From the NCBI GenBank assembly GCA_030562195.1, contig JAUJPP010000005.1, positions 39,419,106 to 39,483,105 of the forward strand: DNA of 64,000 nt, in the 5' to 3' direction. Shown here one piece after another: positions 27,211-40,400 of the stretch; positions within the stretch are counted from its first letter, which is position 1, and every line of letters begins with the position of its first letter. Under the pieces are notes generated by a model. That model did not search any database. It had not been told where the DNA came from and worked only from the letters and a program-made list of their open reading frames with translations. The position numbers and the translations under genes were made by a program. This DNA comes from Nipponacmea schrenckii (taxonomy: Eukaryota; Mollusca; Gastropoda; Lottiidae).

Positions 27211-28362
27211 ACCTACTCTAGCTTGTTTTGTCACAACATCTACTCTAGCTTGTTTTGTCACAACACCTACTCTAGCTTGTTTTGTCACAACACCTACTCT
27301 AGCTTGTTTTGTCACAACACCTACTCTAGCTTGTTTTGTCACAACACCTACTCTAGCTTGTTTTGTCACAACACCTACTCTAGCTTGTTTCGTCACAACA
27401 CCTACTCTAGCTTGTTTTGTCACAACACCTACTCTTGCTTGTTTTATAACAACACCTACTCTAGCTTGTTTTGTAACAACACCTACTCTAGCTTGTTTTG
27501 TAACAACACCTACTCTAGCTTCACAACACCTTTTCTAGCATGTTTTGTCATAACACCTACTATAGCTTGTTTTGTCACAACACCTACTCTAGTTTCACAA
27601 CACCTTTTCTAGCTTGTTTTGTCATAATACCTACTCTAGCATGTTTTGTCACAACACCTTCACTGGCTTGTTTTGTCACACCTACTCTAGCTTCACAACA
27701 CCTATTCTAGCATGTTTTGTCATAACACCTACTATAGCTACACAACACCTACCCTAGCTTGTTTTGTCACAATACCTACTCTGGATTGTTTTGTCACAAC
27801 ACCTACTCTAGCTTGTTTTGTCACAATACCTACTCTGGATTGTTTTGTCACAACACCTACTCTAGCTTGTTTTGTCACAATACCTACTCTGGATTGTTTT
27901 GTCACAACACCTACTCTAGCTTGTTTTGTCACAATACCTACTCTGGATTGTTTTGTCACAACACCTACTCTAGCTTGTTTTGTCACAATACCTACTCTGG
28001 ATTGTTTTGTCACAACACCTACTCTAGCTTGTTTTGTCACAATACCTACTCTGGATTGTTTTGTCACAACACCTACTCTAGCTTGTTTTGTCACAATACC
28101 TACTCTGGATTGTTTTGTCACAACACCTACTCTAGCTTGTTTTGTCACAATACCTACTCTGGATTGTTTTGTCACAACACCTACTCTAGCTTGTTTTGTC
28201 ACAATACCTACTCTGGATTGTTTTGTCACAACGCCTACTCTAGCTTGTTTTGTCACAATACCTACTCTGGATTGTTTTGTCACAACGCCTACTCTAGCTT
28301 GTTTTGTCACAACACCTACTCTAGCTTGTTTTGTCACAACACCTACTCTAGCTTGTTTTGTC
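27211..28362. repeat. 27-bp satellite with a 54-bp higher-order unit
   Basis: About 40 copies of a 27-base unit containing GTTTTGTCACAACACC and TACTCTAGCTT. The left part (27,211-27,510) is nearly homogeneous. The middle (27,510-27,760) is degenerate with truncated units. The right part (27,760-28,300) alternates strictly between two 27-base variants (ACACCTACTCTAGC and ATACCTACTCTGGA), giving a 54-base higher-order repeat of about ten near-identical copies. The unit is nine codons long, so long frames stay open in several phases on both strands. No start context, splice sites or conserved protein supports translation. Confidence 0.92.
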
Positions 28363-30726
28363 AACCTATTACCAACATTGCTAACATATGTATTAAATCA
28401 AAAATAGAATTAAATATAGAAAATAGAAATATCTGTATTTATTAATGATCATACCTTGCTTGCCTAATTAAAATTAATGATTTAAAATATAAACAGGGCT
28501 ATCAGGTTCAGTGAATTATATCAAACAGCAAAAGTCTATTCCAAATATCGACTATAAATTTATATACTGTATACAAGAATTATTGCTTAATTATCATACA
28601 TCTGTTGCAATAAATATCTGTAATCCTACGCCTATTTTATTAAAATTGATTTGATCTTAGAATTAAAGATAACTTATTATATTTCAGTATAGTTTAATAG
28701 AAAAACATAACACGAGAGTTAACAGTTTCTTTCAATGAAATCTTGTTTATAATGAAATAAACTTTAAAGGGAATCAAAAGAAGAAACCTCCCTTCTCTAT
28801 ACTTCATTTCACCATGATTCTTGGATTAAATATCCTATTATACAATGTTTTTAGAATAAGATAACTGTCTCATGTCTATACAACATTGATTTTGACATTG
28901 TAACTCTCAGATCATCAGAAACACAGACGAGATGAAATTTAATTCACTTGAGAAATACAATATTTACCTAACATGCTTCACATGTCTTAAAATAACCATC
29001 AATTTAATACTAAGTCAATATTTTGAAGAGTCTATTGTGGTCAGAATTTCTTAAAAAGTACTCCATATTCAAATATCAAGTTTAAAGAGAAGAGAAATTG
29101 TCCTGTAAGAATAAGTGGAGTGTTTACTTGTACCTCTACATACCATTCCCCAGTCAAAACACACCAACCAGTAATAACCAGCTAGTGTCACTGCTAGTAT
29201 TACCTGGTGGTCAAACAGGTTCATAGAAGCATTGGAAAATGCAAATTTCCTTGTCAAACTCAGGATGTTATATGTGAAATTTTAAAATTATCATTCTACA
29301 CCATTTCAACAATTTAAACATTAAATTTTCAATATCTAATAATTCTAATGTATTGTAGCAGATATATTTAACATGATTCATGTATGTCTAATGAGCAAAT
29401 AGACCAGAATTGTGGTCCAGTTTCATTCGTGGCAGGATCTCATAGGCAATACAATATATTAACAAAGCCTGATAATGACCAGATTGAAAAACATAAGATA
29501 CAAAAACACAAGATACAAAAACACAGGTAACGTTTCGATCAGAGTATCTGAATTAGATTGCATTTCAAAACAAAGTGTTGGTCAAGAAAGTACTACAGTT
29601 GAAATAGACATTTTTATCTACAAAATAGATAATTTTAGATATTTATCCGGAAATGTGTAGCCAGCATTGGAATTCTGAAAAATCCTATATGCATTAGAAG
29701 AAAACTTTGAATTAGTTTGTACCGTCTATTTTTTAGCTAGCATCTGTTTTATTCCCACAATAGAGCATATTGACTGAGTAAATACTCCTCCTTACCCACA
29801 TCCTACTCTTCAATACCAGGTTATTTTCCATCACACTGTCTGGACAATGAGGTCATACTGTCCGACAACTGGGTCAAGCAATATTGACTGAACTTAAAAG
29901 GATATCCAAATATCAGAAAAGTTCTCTTCAACAGATAAATCTCAAAGATGAAAATTTGATAGCATTGTTGCTGAACTGCCAGATTATTAGACAAGAAGAA
30001 GACTTATTCAAAGTAAATAACGTATTCCGCAGTCAGGTGATCATTTGGAATTAGCTGACCTCTGGCCCTTATTTTTAGAAAAATATTCTTTTCAATTCAT
30101 GTTATAAGTGTTACATTTCTAAAAGTAAAATAACCACTCAAGATTTTTGAGAAACCAGGAACTAGTATCACGTCTGACAAGCCATCTGTTGTGCTGATTT
30201 AGGGTGTCTAAAGAGAATTACTCTCAAATAGAAGCACTGGCCAAGGTCTCAAGTAGAGACTATGTAGACAATGGAGAGACACTATATATTAACAAGGTAC
30301 AAAATAATAATATATTAACTTATACATAGACTTGGCGAAAACCCTGAGTATAAGAGTTTCTAGATTTATGTGTAGTTACGTCTGGGTCCTGGTTCAAGTC
30401 AAGATATATGTATATATTCACTTAGTTATTCAATTTATGCAAAATTAAAATTAAAAGTTTAACTAGGCCATTTTTTTCTATAATGGCAGCCACAAAGTTT
30501 ACGACCCTTGATTCAAAGTAAAAAAAAAAAGACAAATTCATGTAACACTGGCATTTTATCCCATCTTGACAACATTGCAAATGTTGAAAACACAATAACC
30601 TTCACCAAGAAGTATTTCTATTTTCTTTTCTAACGTTTAACAGTAAGACAAGTCTAGACTATTGAAATATTTGTGTAAATTGTTGAGATTTCTGAGTAAG
30701 TATGAAGTAGTCTGGACAGTCATCAG
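28363..30726. other. Non-coding stretch
   Basis: No exon supported. A copy of the AGCACTGGCC dispersed repeat lies at about 30,190-30,285. Confidence 0.4.
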
Positions 30727-31199
30727 TAAAATACAGTAATATCACAGTAAAATACAGTAATATCACAGTAAAATACAGTAATATCACAGTAAAATACAGT
30801 AATATCACAGTAAAATACAGTAATATCACAGTAAAATACAGTAATATCACAGTAAAATACAGTAATATCACAGTAAAATACGGTATATCACAGTAAATAC
30901 AGTAATATATCAGTAAAATACAGTAATATCACAGTAAAATACAGCAATATCACAGTAAAATACAGCAATAAATACAGCAATATCACAGTAAAATACAGCA
31001 ATATCACAGTAAAATACAGTAATATCACAGTAAAATACAGTAATATCACAGTAAAATACAGTAATATCACAGTAAAATACGGTAATATCACAGTAAATAC
31101 AGTAATATCACAGTAAAATACAGTAATATCACAGTAAAATACAGCAATATCACAGTAAAATACAGCAATATCACAGTAAAATACAGTAATATCAGTAAA
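30727..31199. repeat. 21-bp tandem repeat
   Basis: About 22 units of ACAGTAATATCACAGTAAAAT, with GCAATATC variants and a few one-base or partial deletions (near 30,885, 30,905 and 30,965). The minus strand reads as ILLYFTV repeats only because the unit is a multiple of three. Confidence 0.92.
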
Positions 31200-33105
31200 A
31201 TAGATGTAATCATCCAAAATTCAACTTGACCAATTTCTAGATCTTGCCCAATACGTAAAACTTTAACCATATATGAAAAAAATGTATCCATGATGGCGGA
31301 ATTTTCCCATTTGATCTTCACAGCACAGAATAAAAATGAATATTAATAAATGTAATATAATTTGTGCCACACCAAACCTCGGACATTCTGAATAGCGTAC
31401 TTTGGAAGTTTTTTCTGCACCTGCCATCTTGCAATATGCTTTTTGTTATATACTTCTGCTTCAAACCCTCCACCTCCCCTATCTGGCCTCCCTGAATTCT
31501 TGTTTTTTTTCCATTGTATTTTAGTTTATACATATTATTTTGACTTTGTAGTTTTTGTTAGGTAGTATTAAGGTGGTATTAGACGAAATACTTGTATTCC
31601 AATATTTTTAATCTTTAATAAAGATCTTCACGGTGACCATTTCTACTCTTTGTGTGAGGGGGGTGGAAATAAAGGTCTAGTTTGGAGCTAGTATTTCAAT
31701 GCAGACAAATTAAAATACTATGGAACTATGGGCTAGTACTATAATGGGACCCTTTTTAATTGATCAATTCTAATTCAACAAAATGTGTAAAAACCAAGAA
31801 TTTAGTTCCAATCTGACCCCTTTTTGTCTGCCACTGCTTGTTTATGAGAAAATATTAATTTGTTTACCAGATGGATCCAGGTTCTATGATTTATTTGTAA
31901 GGATATTAGTTGTCAGGCAATGTTTTCACGTCCTATAATCCTCCTACATGTAACCAGGACACACCCAACATATGTGGCCTTGAGTGACTTCAATGCAGGT
32001 TCAATGACTGTTTATGAAAAACTTATTTTCAAAAACATGCTGATAAATATATTATAACCAAAATCAATATAGAAATAATGTATATTGTTATTAGTATTAG
32101 AATACCATCAATATTCAATTCATAAAATAATAATAGAAAATAATAGAAACACCATCAGTGTCCTGTGATACTTTAAGATTCTTATCCTATTGACCATAAA
32201 CAAAATACCAATTAAATAACAAAAACAGTTATCAAAATATTTCTAAATATACATCTCTAGATCTTTATTTTAATTATCACTTTACTTCCATATAAACAAG
32301 TCTAACATATGCCTAGCAGGATTAGGTGCTGAGATGAAATAAAAGCAAAAACAAGCAGAAAAAAAACACAATTTCTGCAAATTATCACAATATGTATTTT
32401 TTTTAGTAGGATTATTTTCATAAATCTAGTTTAAAGCATTGTATAAAATACTTCGGAAGGCTGGAAATAATACACCAAAGCATTATTTAATATGATGTAT
32501 ATTTTGCATGAACTGTTACTATACTTTATGAATGACTGGAGCATGTATCTTAAAACAGGATATAAAAACTTAACATTCAATTGTTATTGGTTGCTTTGTT
32601 TCTACTATTAAGTTGCAGTTTGTACAGACTCTTTGTAATTAGCAAAACCAAGGTCTCTATAGCCTCCATTCAATACATAAAAACTTCCTTTAAGTTAATA
32701 ACAATGAATCACATTGAAAAAAAACAAAACAAATGATACAGGGTCATGTGGTTTTATCTCGTAGCTCTGATAGCTGTATCATCTGAATGCTCTATAGGAT
32801 CTTACCAGTGGTTTAGACCCTGGGATAGGGCCAACAAGTTTGGAGGGGGGGGGGGGGGTGGGAAACCGACATAAGGGACTAGGTTGATTTACAAATGACA
32901 GTGACATAGTCGCCAGTCTCCCCAGCCCTGGGCCCCGACTGGTGAGAATGAGGCTTCACCAATTGCATTCTCTGAAAAACTGAGATAGATTATTTTACAA
33001 TTAGGCCTACAGTGTTTTCATCTGGTTTTAGTTACCCGAGTAGGCCTATATCAAGTATTTATTGATACTTTGGATAGAGGCTTGAACCCTGATCAGCATA
33101 ACATA
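31200..33105. other. Non-coding stretch
   Basis: A G-homopolymer run lies near 32,845-32,858. I searched the minus strand here for the missing 3' exons of NOC2L and found none. Confidence 0.4.
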
Positions 33106-33232
33106 GGCCTACCATGCCAGTTGTTACAGCAAATTTAACATGGCATGTAGTATTGTAGGCCTCTGCATAAAAAATCATGCCTGTTGTTACGGCCAAATTC
33201 AACATGGCTTGCATCATAATAGGTCTATTGAA
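33106..33232. repeat. Two-copy direct repeat of about 65 bp
   Basis: The blocks CATGCCAGTTGTTACAGC and CATGCCTGTTGTTACGGC, each followed by an AA(A/T)TTNAACATGGC-like segment and an AGGCCT/AGGTCT end, form two imperfect tandem copies. This explains the internally repetitive minus-strand frame here. Confidence 0.6.
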
Positions 33233-34440
33233 GTACCGGTACATATCAAAAAGATGAACATTTTTATAGGGATTTTGGCGTCTCCGAATCGCATCTCCTA
33301 GGATACACACGCCATACCAGGACACATATATATTAAGGCAACGGGGCCATGTCTCCCATGGAGCGTCTAAAGGGTTTAAGCAATGATTGACGGCATGACC
33401 AACTTGAAAGGTAGAAAATTTGTAGTCTTTGTACCATAGTTTATAATTAACCAAAACATTTCATTTAGCAGAATTTTTACAAATTTACAGATGCAATACT
33501 TCATGAAAACAAGAGCAATCTGACTGGCTTCAAGGGTTAACAGTCTTCTGATCATAGAGAGCCAATCTACCATTTTCAATTAAAGGGGGACAACTCTCAT
33601 TTAGAATATCTTTTGAGACTACAAAGGATTATTGTGCTGATTGATATTCTAGACATTCCCCTTGATAGCCAATTTGATCACTGAGGATCTCAAAAGTTCT
33701 CGTTCAAATGGATGTTTATACTAAACAGTGGATTTCTTTTGATTGGCAAAACATATATTTATGCAGAGAGTGAAAATCTTAAACTATTTTAATACTGAAA
33801 AAGAATCTCATTGGATTTTTCAGTCACAACTTTTACCTACTAATAGTAACTATCATTAATTGGATTTACTAAGTTCTATTTTTCAGACGCCAGTTAAGTC
33901 AACTCACAGTCTTTTAAAATTCAGTAACTCTCAGAATTTACTGGTAAAAAGTCTGGAGTTTCATTTAGTTGATATCTGGAACTAGCCTTATTCTCTATAG
34001 TGTCTTTGTTAACAATCTGTAATGGGCAATCTTTACCAGAATTCATGAAATTCTTTTACCTTTGAGCAATCTTTACCTCCAGAATTTTAATGTAATCTAT
34101 TTCTGAGAACTAAAATTATATATTCATGCTAAGACACAGTTATACAACATTTATGACAATTAATTGTGTATTCACAGTGTGAAGAGGTATTTTATCAAAT
34201 ATACGATCATTGTGTAGAATTAGTATCTAGAAATACAATTGTATTTCATTGTGAAAGTAAGTAAGAAAATATGAAAGTATTGGTATATACATATATTTTG
34301 TATGTAATGTAAATATTCAATGTATTAAGACTATGCATATATTAGTATTTTGTTTGTAAAAGTATTCTCTTTGAGTAAATGCAGATATATGTATATTCAT
34401 TAACTTTGTCTGTAAATGTTAATATATAAATAGTACTTAC
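33233..34440. other. Non-coding stretch next to the last visible NOC2L exon
   Basis: This is where the next NOC2L exon is expected, since upstream introns are mostly about 200-1,400 bases. I see no minus-strand frame resembling the conserved C-terminal part of the family flanked by splice sites. Confidence 0.4.
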
Positions 34441-37400
34441 TTCCAATAAAAATGGTAAAACTGGTATATATGTGTTTGTTGTATCAGATAATAGAGTGAG
34501 TGCTCGTACACAGTGAAAACGTAATGGATAAAACTTGCTGGTAGGCTGCAACCTGAAACATAGTAATATTTATAGTCAAACAAAGAGTACAGTCAATCTG
34601 CAATTTAAATATGTCTTCAGGAAAATAACATATTTTGGCAGTCAAGTCTGTGAACGGACATGGGATGAAATATGACTTCTCTTCATTCTCTCCAGCCCAA
34701 TTCAAAGCAGAAATAATTCATTCTGTTAATAAGACATATAGAAATAGGCATAGGTAAAGAAACACTAGATATATATACTATTTCTGACATTTATTAACTC
34801 AACGTTTTACATGCTTATAAAGACAGTGTTATCAAGAGAAGTAAGCAGTGAAACATTGAATTAATAAATGTCAGAAATAGTATATCTATATATCTTGTGC
34901 TTGTTTTTATAATTCATTCTGTTGATCCACCATATTGGTATTACAAGCATCATATATTAAATCAAACTTAGTAATTATAACAACTTACTTGGCTGTTCCT
35001 ATAATAGTTTGTGTTAGAGGGTATATCAATGGTTGTAGAACATCACTAGATGATGAGTTACCCAGTAACTTCACCCATAATCCAATACAATGGATAAACT
35101 GCCAGTTATATACAGCTTGCACAGTTTCCTGAAGAATAGAATTAACTTTTATGTAAACCAGAGATTAAAGGGATAATAGGTGTTAGAGTACACTCGTCCT
35201 ACGGCTTATATTAAATAAGTATACATCTCACACTTTACCAAATTTTAAAAAGCCACAATAAAAATATATTCAAAATTTAAAAAAAAAAGTGAGCCAGCGA
35301 CGATTCCATTCAGTTTGAGAATAAAAGCATCTGGTAAATCAACGCTAAAACATCATTGTGCAATTCAACAGTAGGGGTCAAGGACGCGTGAAAACTCACA
35401 TGTTAGAGTTACTTCCATTTATATTTTACAATTTGAAAATCGCTTGATGGATGGCTCAAGCGTTTTATGATTAACTACTTTATTTTGGGGATTTATCGGA
35501 TTTTAGAGGGATTTTGATGTATAGGTAAGTCCACTGATGGGTATATACTGTTATTGTCCAACTTGAGTGAACTTAAACTTTTATGTTTGTTCTAACGCCT
35601 ATTATCCCTTTAAAAGCAATACATCTTTGATTGGTTAAAATTAAAAACATGGGAAAAGATCTGTGGTAGAAATCGTGTTAGATTACAATAAAGACTTTCA
35701 CTATAGAAAAAACACAGTAATACAATTAAATTTGAAAATGAAATGAAATAAATGGAGTTTTTGTCCTACTCTTCTGCACCCAATGGGCTAATAAAGACAG
35801 GCAATGAGTGAAATTTTGCCAGGAGTACTTTAAGGTGTACACAAAGCCTCAGTTTATTGTCCCATCCAAATGGCTAATACCTTTTCTATGTCAGTCCCTC
35901 CAACCTGAATCACTGATGGGGGGGAAACAGGGTTAAAATATTAGTTTAAATTGTTAGAAATGATAATAAAACTGACCTTCTTTTTAACTGTGATGGCATT
36001 CCTAAGATGAATAGCTAACTGACGAATATAGATAAATGCATATTGATATGCCAACACCGAATCAATGAGAAATATCTCAACCAATGACAACTGCATGAAG
36101 TTAATCAACGGTAAAGTTGTTGGTGACGTAAACTTACAATTCTTTACAAAGGCTAAATACATTTGCTGGAAATAGAAAAACAAAATGCAAAGATGGTGTT
36201 TTTATACATCTTTCAAGGAATCAAAACAAGCAAATGAATGATACTGAATCAACATGTGATGAAAATACTTTGAATGTCATCCCACACAAATCCAGCAAAT
36301 TCCTAACCAATTGTGAAAAGTTTTCGAAACTGAGAGAGAATTTTAAGCCACATAAAATCAGCCTTAGTGAATTCAAATGCAGGATATTACATTTTCAATG
36401 TAATCAGAATATAAATAATAATTAAATATTACAAGATTATATTGTACATACCTTTAAACTAGGTTCCAGTAAATGGTCTGACAATAACCCAATTATTTTA
36501 TTGATACATAAAAATGCTAAAACTCGCGATGTTTCTTCACCAGTTGACCAAATTTCAATACATTTCTGAAATTAACGATAAGTATATAGTCACAAAAACA
36601 ATGAGTAACAAACTCTATAAAACTATTACATTTCCATCTCTGGGACAGCCCTTATGTTAGGGTGGCGGCCAATGGGGCTAGAACCCAGATGTGAAAAATA
36701 CTCCACACACCTGATTAATTTACTTTAATTAAGTGTCTCAAAATCTTTAGAAATCAAGGGGAGGGCCCACAGCTCATGGAATTTGTGATGTTCCAGACCA
36801 CTCAGACCATAAGATGTATGACAATTTCATTAGATCATGTATGAGAATTGGGTCATCGAGAGACAAATCACTCAGAAAGGCCTTTAAATCATATACCTTT
36901 ACTAGTTTCTTAGCTATTCTAACAAACACTGAACACAATGGCACCATTTTATGAAGATGTTTTAATAAGACATTAATCATGGCTGGTTCAGATATAGAGG
37001 ATATCAACTACAACAGAAACAGAATATATAATTTCTTTACAATCTCAGTTTAATAATCCTTCAAGAAAGGTATAGATAGATAACAACAATTACAGTATTA
37101 TGGATGAATACTTCTAGAATATTTATTATTTTCGACGTTTCAATGTGGTTCTCACACCGTCCGTCATCAGGAATATAATATAATATCAATTTAATCATTC
37201 AAAAACAAGGATTAAATGAATGTCAAGCAGTGTACAATGATGCAAACTTGTCAGCACAGGTTCAGCAATTCAGCCTTCATGTTTTCAATACTTGTGTTTT
37301 TTCAATTTTTATAAGCACAGATTGAAGCGCATGACCATTGAGATCACAAGGATAAAAAATAAACAAATTGTGAGAAATCTTAAGGCCTTGAATTCTGGCA

Positions 37401-40400
37401 CTTGTGAGACCAATGCACCATATGAGTATCCATTAGTTTTGCCAGTTTCTGGCCAAGCTCAGAAATGGTGCAAAAGGAAACTTTTCATTGCTTTCATACA
37501 TACTTCTCCAAACTTCTGGATCAATTTCAAAAACATTACCTTCAGTAGATCGACAAGGTACGACTTGACAGAGGCCTTGATCTTACTCCAATTCTTGCCC
37601 TTACTGAGACTGGGTACCTCAGTTAGTGACTGTAGATTAGGCTGATGTAGTAGTTGTTGTAAAGCTGGTACAATCTCCATTAAACACATCTTTACAATAC
37701 CATTAAATACTGTCAATATTATAAATAGTTTTTTAATAGATATTCTACTATCACTGCTTTAATAAACCAGTTATACAAACTGGAATTTATTTTTTGATAA
37801 TCTGTAGTTTGTCATGACACTATGGTGTAGGTAAAACACAACAATGATGCAATCTACGATTTGTAGCAATTTCATATAAAACAGTGAAATTGTATAAATA
37901 AAAGTATCTTAAATGTAAATATAAATATTAATGTTGGTCTCATAACATTATTGGTGTCTAAGCGCAATAGATCACGCCATAAACATACATAGGCCTAAAT
38001 ATGAAGTCATTTATTCAGTTTGTCACATGATCTATTGCATTTACACACCAATAATACTGAGACCAACATTTAATTCTTAATTATTTGAATCAAGAGAGAA
38101 ATAGTCAATGTATGTGTGATTTTAAATACAACACAAAATAGAAGAAGAGTTCTTTAAATTTTTGTTTGTTTAACCTCAAGTTTTAGATTCAATTTTGGAG
38201 ATCATAATGTGCAGTTTTCAGTGAAAACAGAATGTAACTTGTCGCAGTGACTTTTTGACAATATTATTGACCACAATGATAAAACTTTGTTAGATTTTAG
38301 AATACGAGGAGTCATTGGCAATTGATGTAGAATTCTACTCACCAACACCACCCTCTACATGGTATAATGTTACTTCATCTGATTTACTGGTAGATCTTAC
38401 AGCTGCCTTAAACGCTTGAACCATTTCTCTAAACACACCAATAGTTGGTTGTTTCTACAAAATACATTATCAACATGTTAAACTCTATACTGTCTCACAC
38501 AAACACAGAGGTCAGAGGACTTGATAAATTTGTACAGTACCATTTGTATCCTAGTTTCTGAATAATAACAGTCTTGTCTTGACTGGAATTTATAAATAAT
38601 AGTTAATATACCTGTATACTTTCATTCCACTGTTTTATCATTGTCAATGAAACTTGTTTCTCCCCTCTTCTCATCTGACCTCCATCTTTCATTTCATCAC
38701 CAGAATCATCATCACTTTCATCACTGGCCACCTTTAATAGAATTAGATCATGTGTAAATAACCTAATTATCTTTTTGATCATAATTAAAGAAAGATCCTA
38801 TCATTTGTGGCATTAGGAATGTACATATGTTTAAGCTATCACTGAGTATTTCAGGTTGCCCATGTGATCTAGCTGAAACTCATGGACTTTATTTAATTTT
38901 TCATAATTAAATCATGATTCCGTTTACATGCTATCACCTAATCTGAATGGACAAAACTGATTTATACAGTGTCTCAGGTTTTTTTCTGTTTATACATTGA
39001 TAAACTAAAAAATGTTCAGGTCAAACCTTATTTATTCTTTATAAGCATACAACTAGTCTATTAATTAATCACAAAAACATTATTCTACCATTTTAATATC
39101 AATTAGTTCTTAATAAAGTTATTCTTCACATGCCCTCACAGCAACAAAAATAATGAAAATACCTCTAATTTAGATGGTGGTTTATGGAACTTGTCTTCAT
39201 CTGAATCTCTCTCATCATCATCATCAGATTGAGCTAAAATATCTTCTTCAAATTTCTTTAAATCATCATCTTCATCATCATTGACCTTGTCATCATCATC
39301 ATCATTGACCTTGTCTTCATCATCATCAGTCTCATCATCTCCAGACTCAAAATCATCCAACAGTTCTTTATCTTCGGATTGAAGAAATTTGAAGAATTCT
39401 GGATCTTGTTCCTTTAGTCTGTCTAATGTCTTCTGTTTGGGTTTCAAACTCTTCTCTGTTGCCTTAGGTCTATTTAGAAAATATAATCTACTTTTTTAAC
39501 AAGTACATGTATGAGAATATCAATTAATGTGAGACAATGAACCAAAATTATGAGGTGAAGAGTTCAAAAATAGTTGGATAGATGTAAACCTAATCTTTGT
39601 ATGACATATAGAAGCAGAAAGATAAACATTAAGAACACAAGACATGCTGTTTTAACAACATGTGTAAGCTTAACTGATAATCCAACATGAAAATATTATA
39701 TTGTCTGTACAAATACCAAAAGAAATGCAAGCTGGCTGCCACACTATTAAAATCATACACAGTAACAAATACCGGTACTTACTCTGCTTTGACTTTTTTC
39801 TTGACATTCTTATCTTTCTTTTTAGTACCTGGTTTGACTTGAACTTTCTCCAGACTTTCTTCTGAAGATGACTCATCACTTGAGTCAAAACCATATTTCA
39901 TAAAGTCATCAACCTCCATTTCACTCAATTTCTTTGATCTTTTAATGCATCAAAAAAAAAAACTCAATTATAGCCATGTCTCCAGAGATTCTAGCCTAAT
40001 ATTAACTCTTTGAAACACTGGTGGTCGGTTTCCCTTTGTTACAGATGCCGATCTGAGGGACTGACATGAAAAAAAAAGGTCTTGTCATTCAGATGGGACA
40101 ATAAACCGTGGCCTTTTGTGCTATAGTCTGTGTACGTTAAAAATTCCTGGACAGTTGGAAATTTCTCAAAGAGTAAGCTTGTGCCCCTGTCTTGACAGAA
40201 ATTCAGTAAGTAAGTAAGTGAATGACAAAGTAAGATTAAATCAGATGTCTCAAGAAATTATAATATAAAGCGATAATAAACACATTGCAGTGACTTTTTC
40301 AACACGTGTAGTAACGTACACGATTGAGTCAATAAAAAGTAAACAAAACTTTCAATACGAAAATAAGTTACATTGAGCTTGATTGTGCAGATCAATTGCT

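Noticed and set aside
27223..28445. Long frames of 129, 231, 228 and 208 codons on both strands
   Set aside because: They lie entirely in the 27-bp satellite. The unit is nine codons long, so frames cannot close unless an indel occurs. There is no start context, splice site or non-repetitive protein sequence.
30659..31321. Minus-strand frames encoding ILLYFTV repeats
   Set aside because: By-product of the 21-bp repeat.
33059..33454. 131-codon minus-strand frame
   Set aside because: Contains the two-copy 65-bp repeat (LAVTTGM and FAVTTGM), has no splice-site support and resembles no known protein, including NOC2L.
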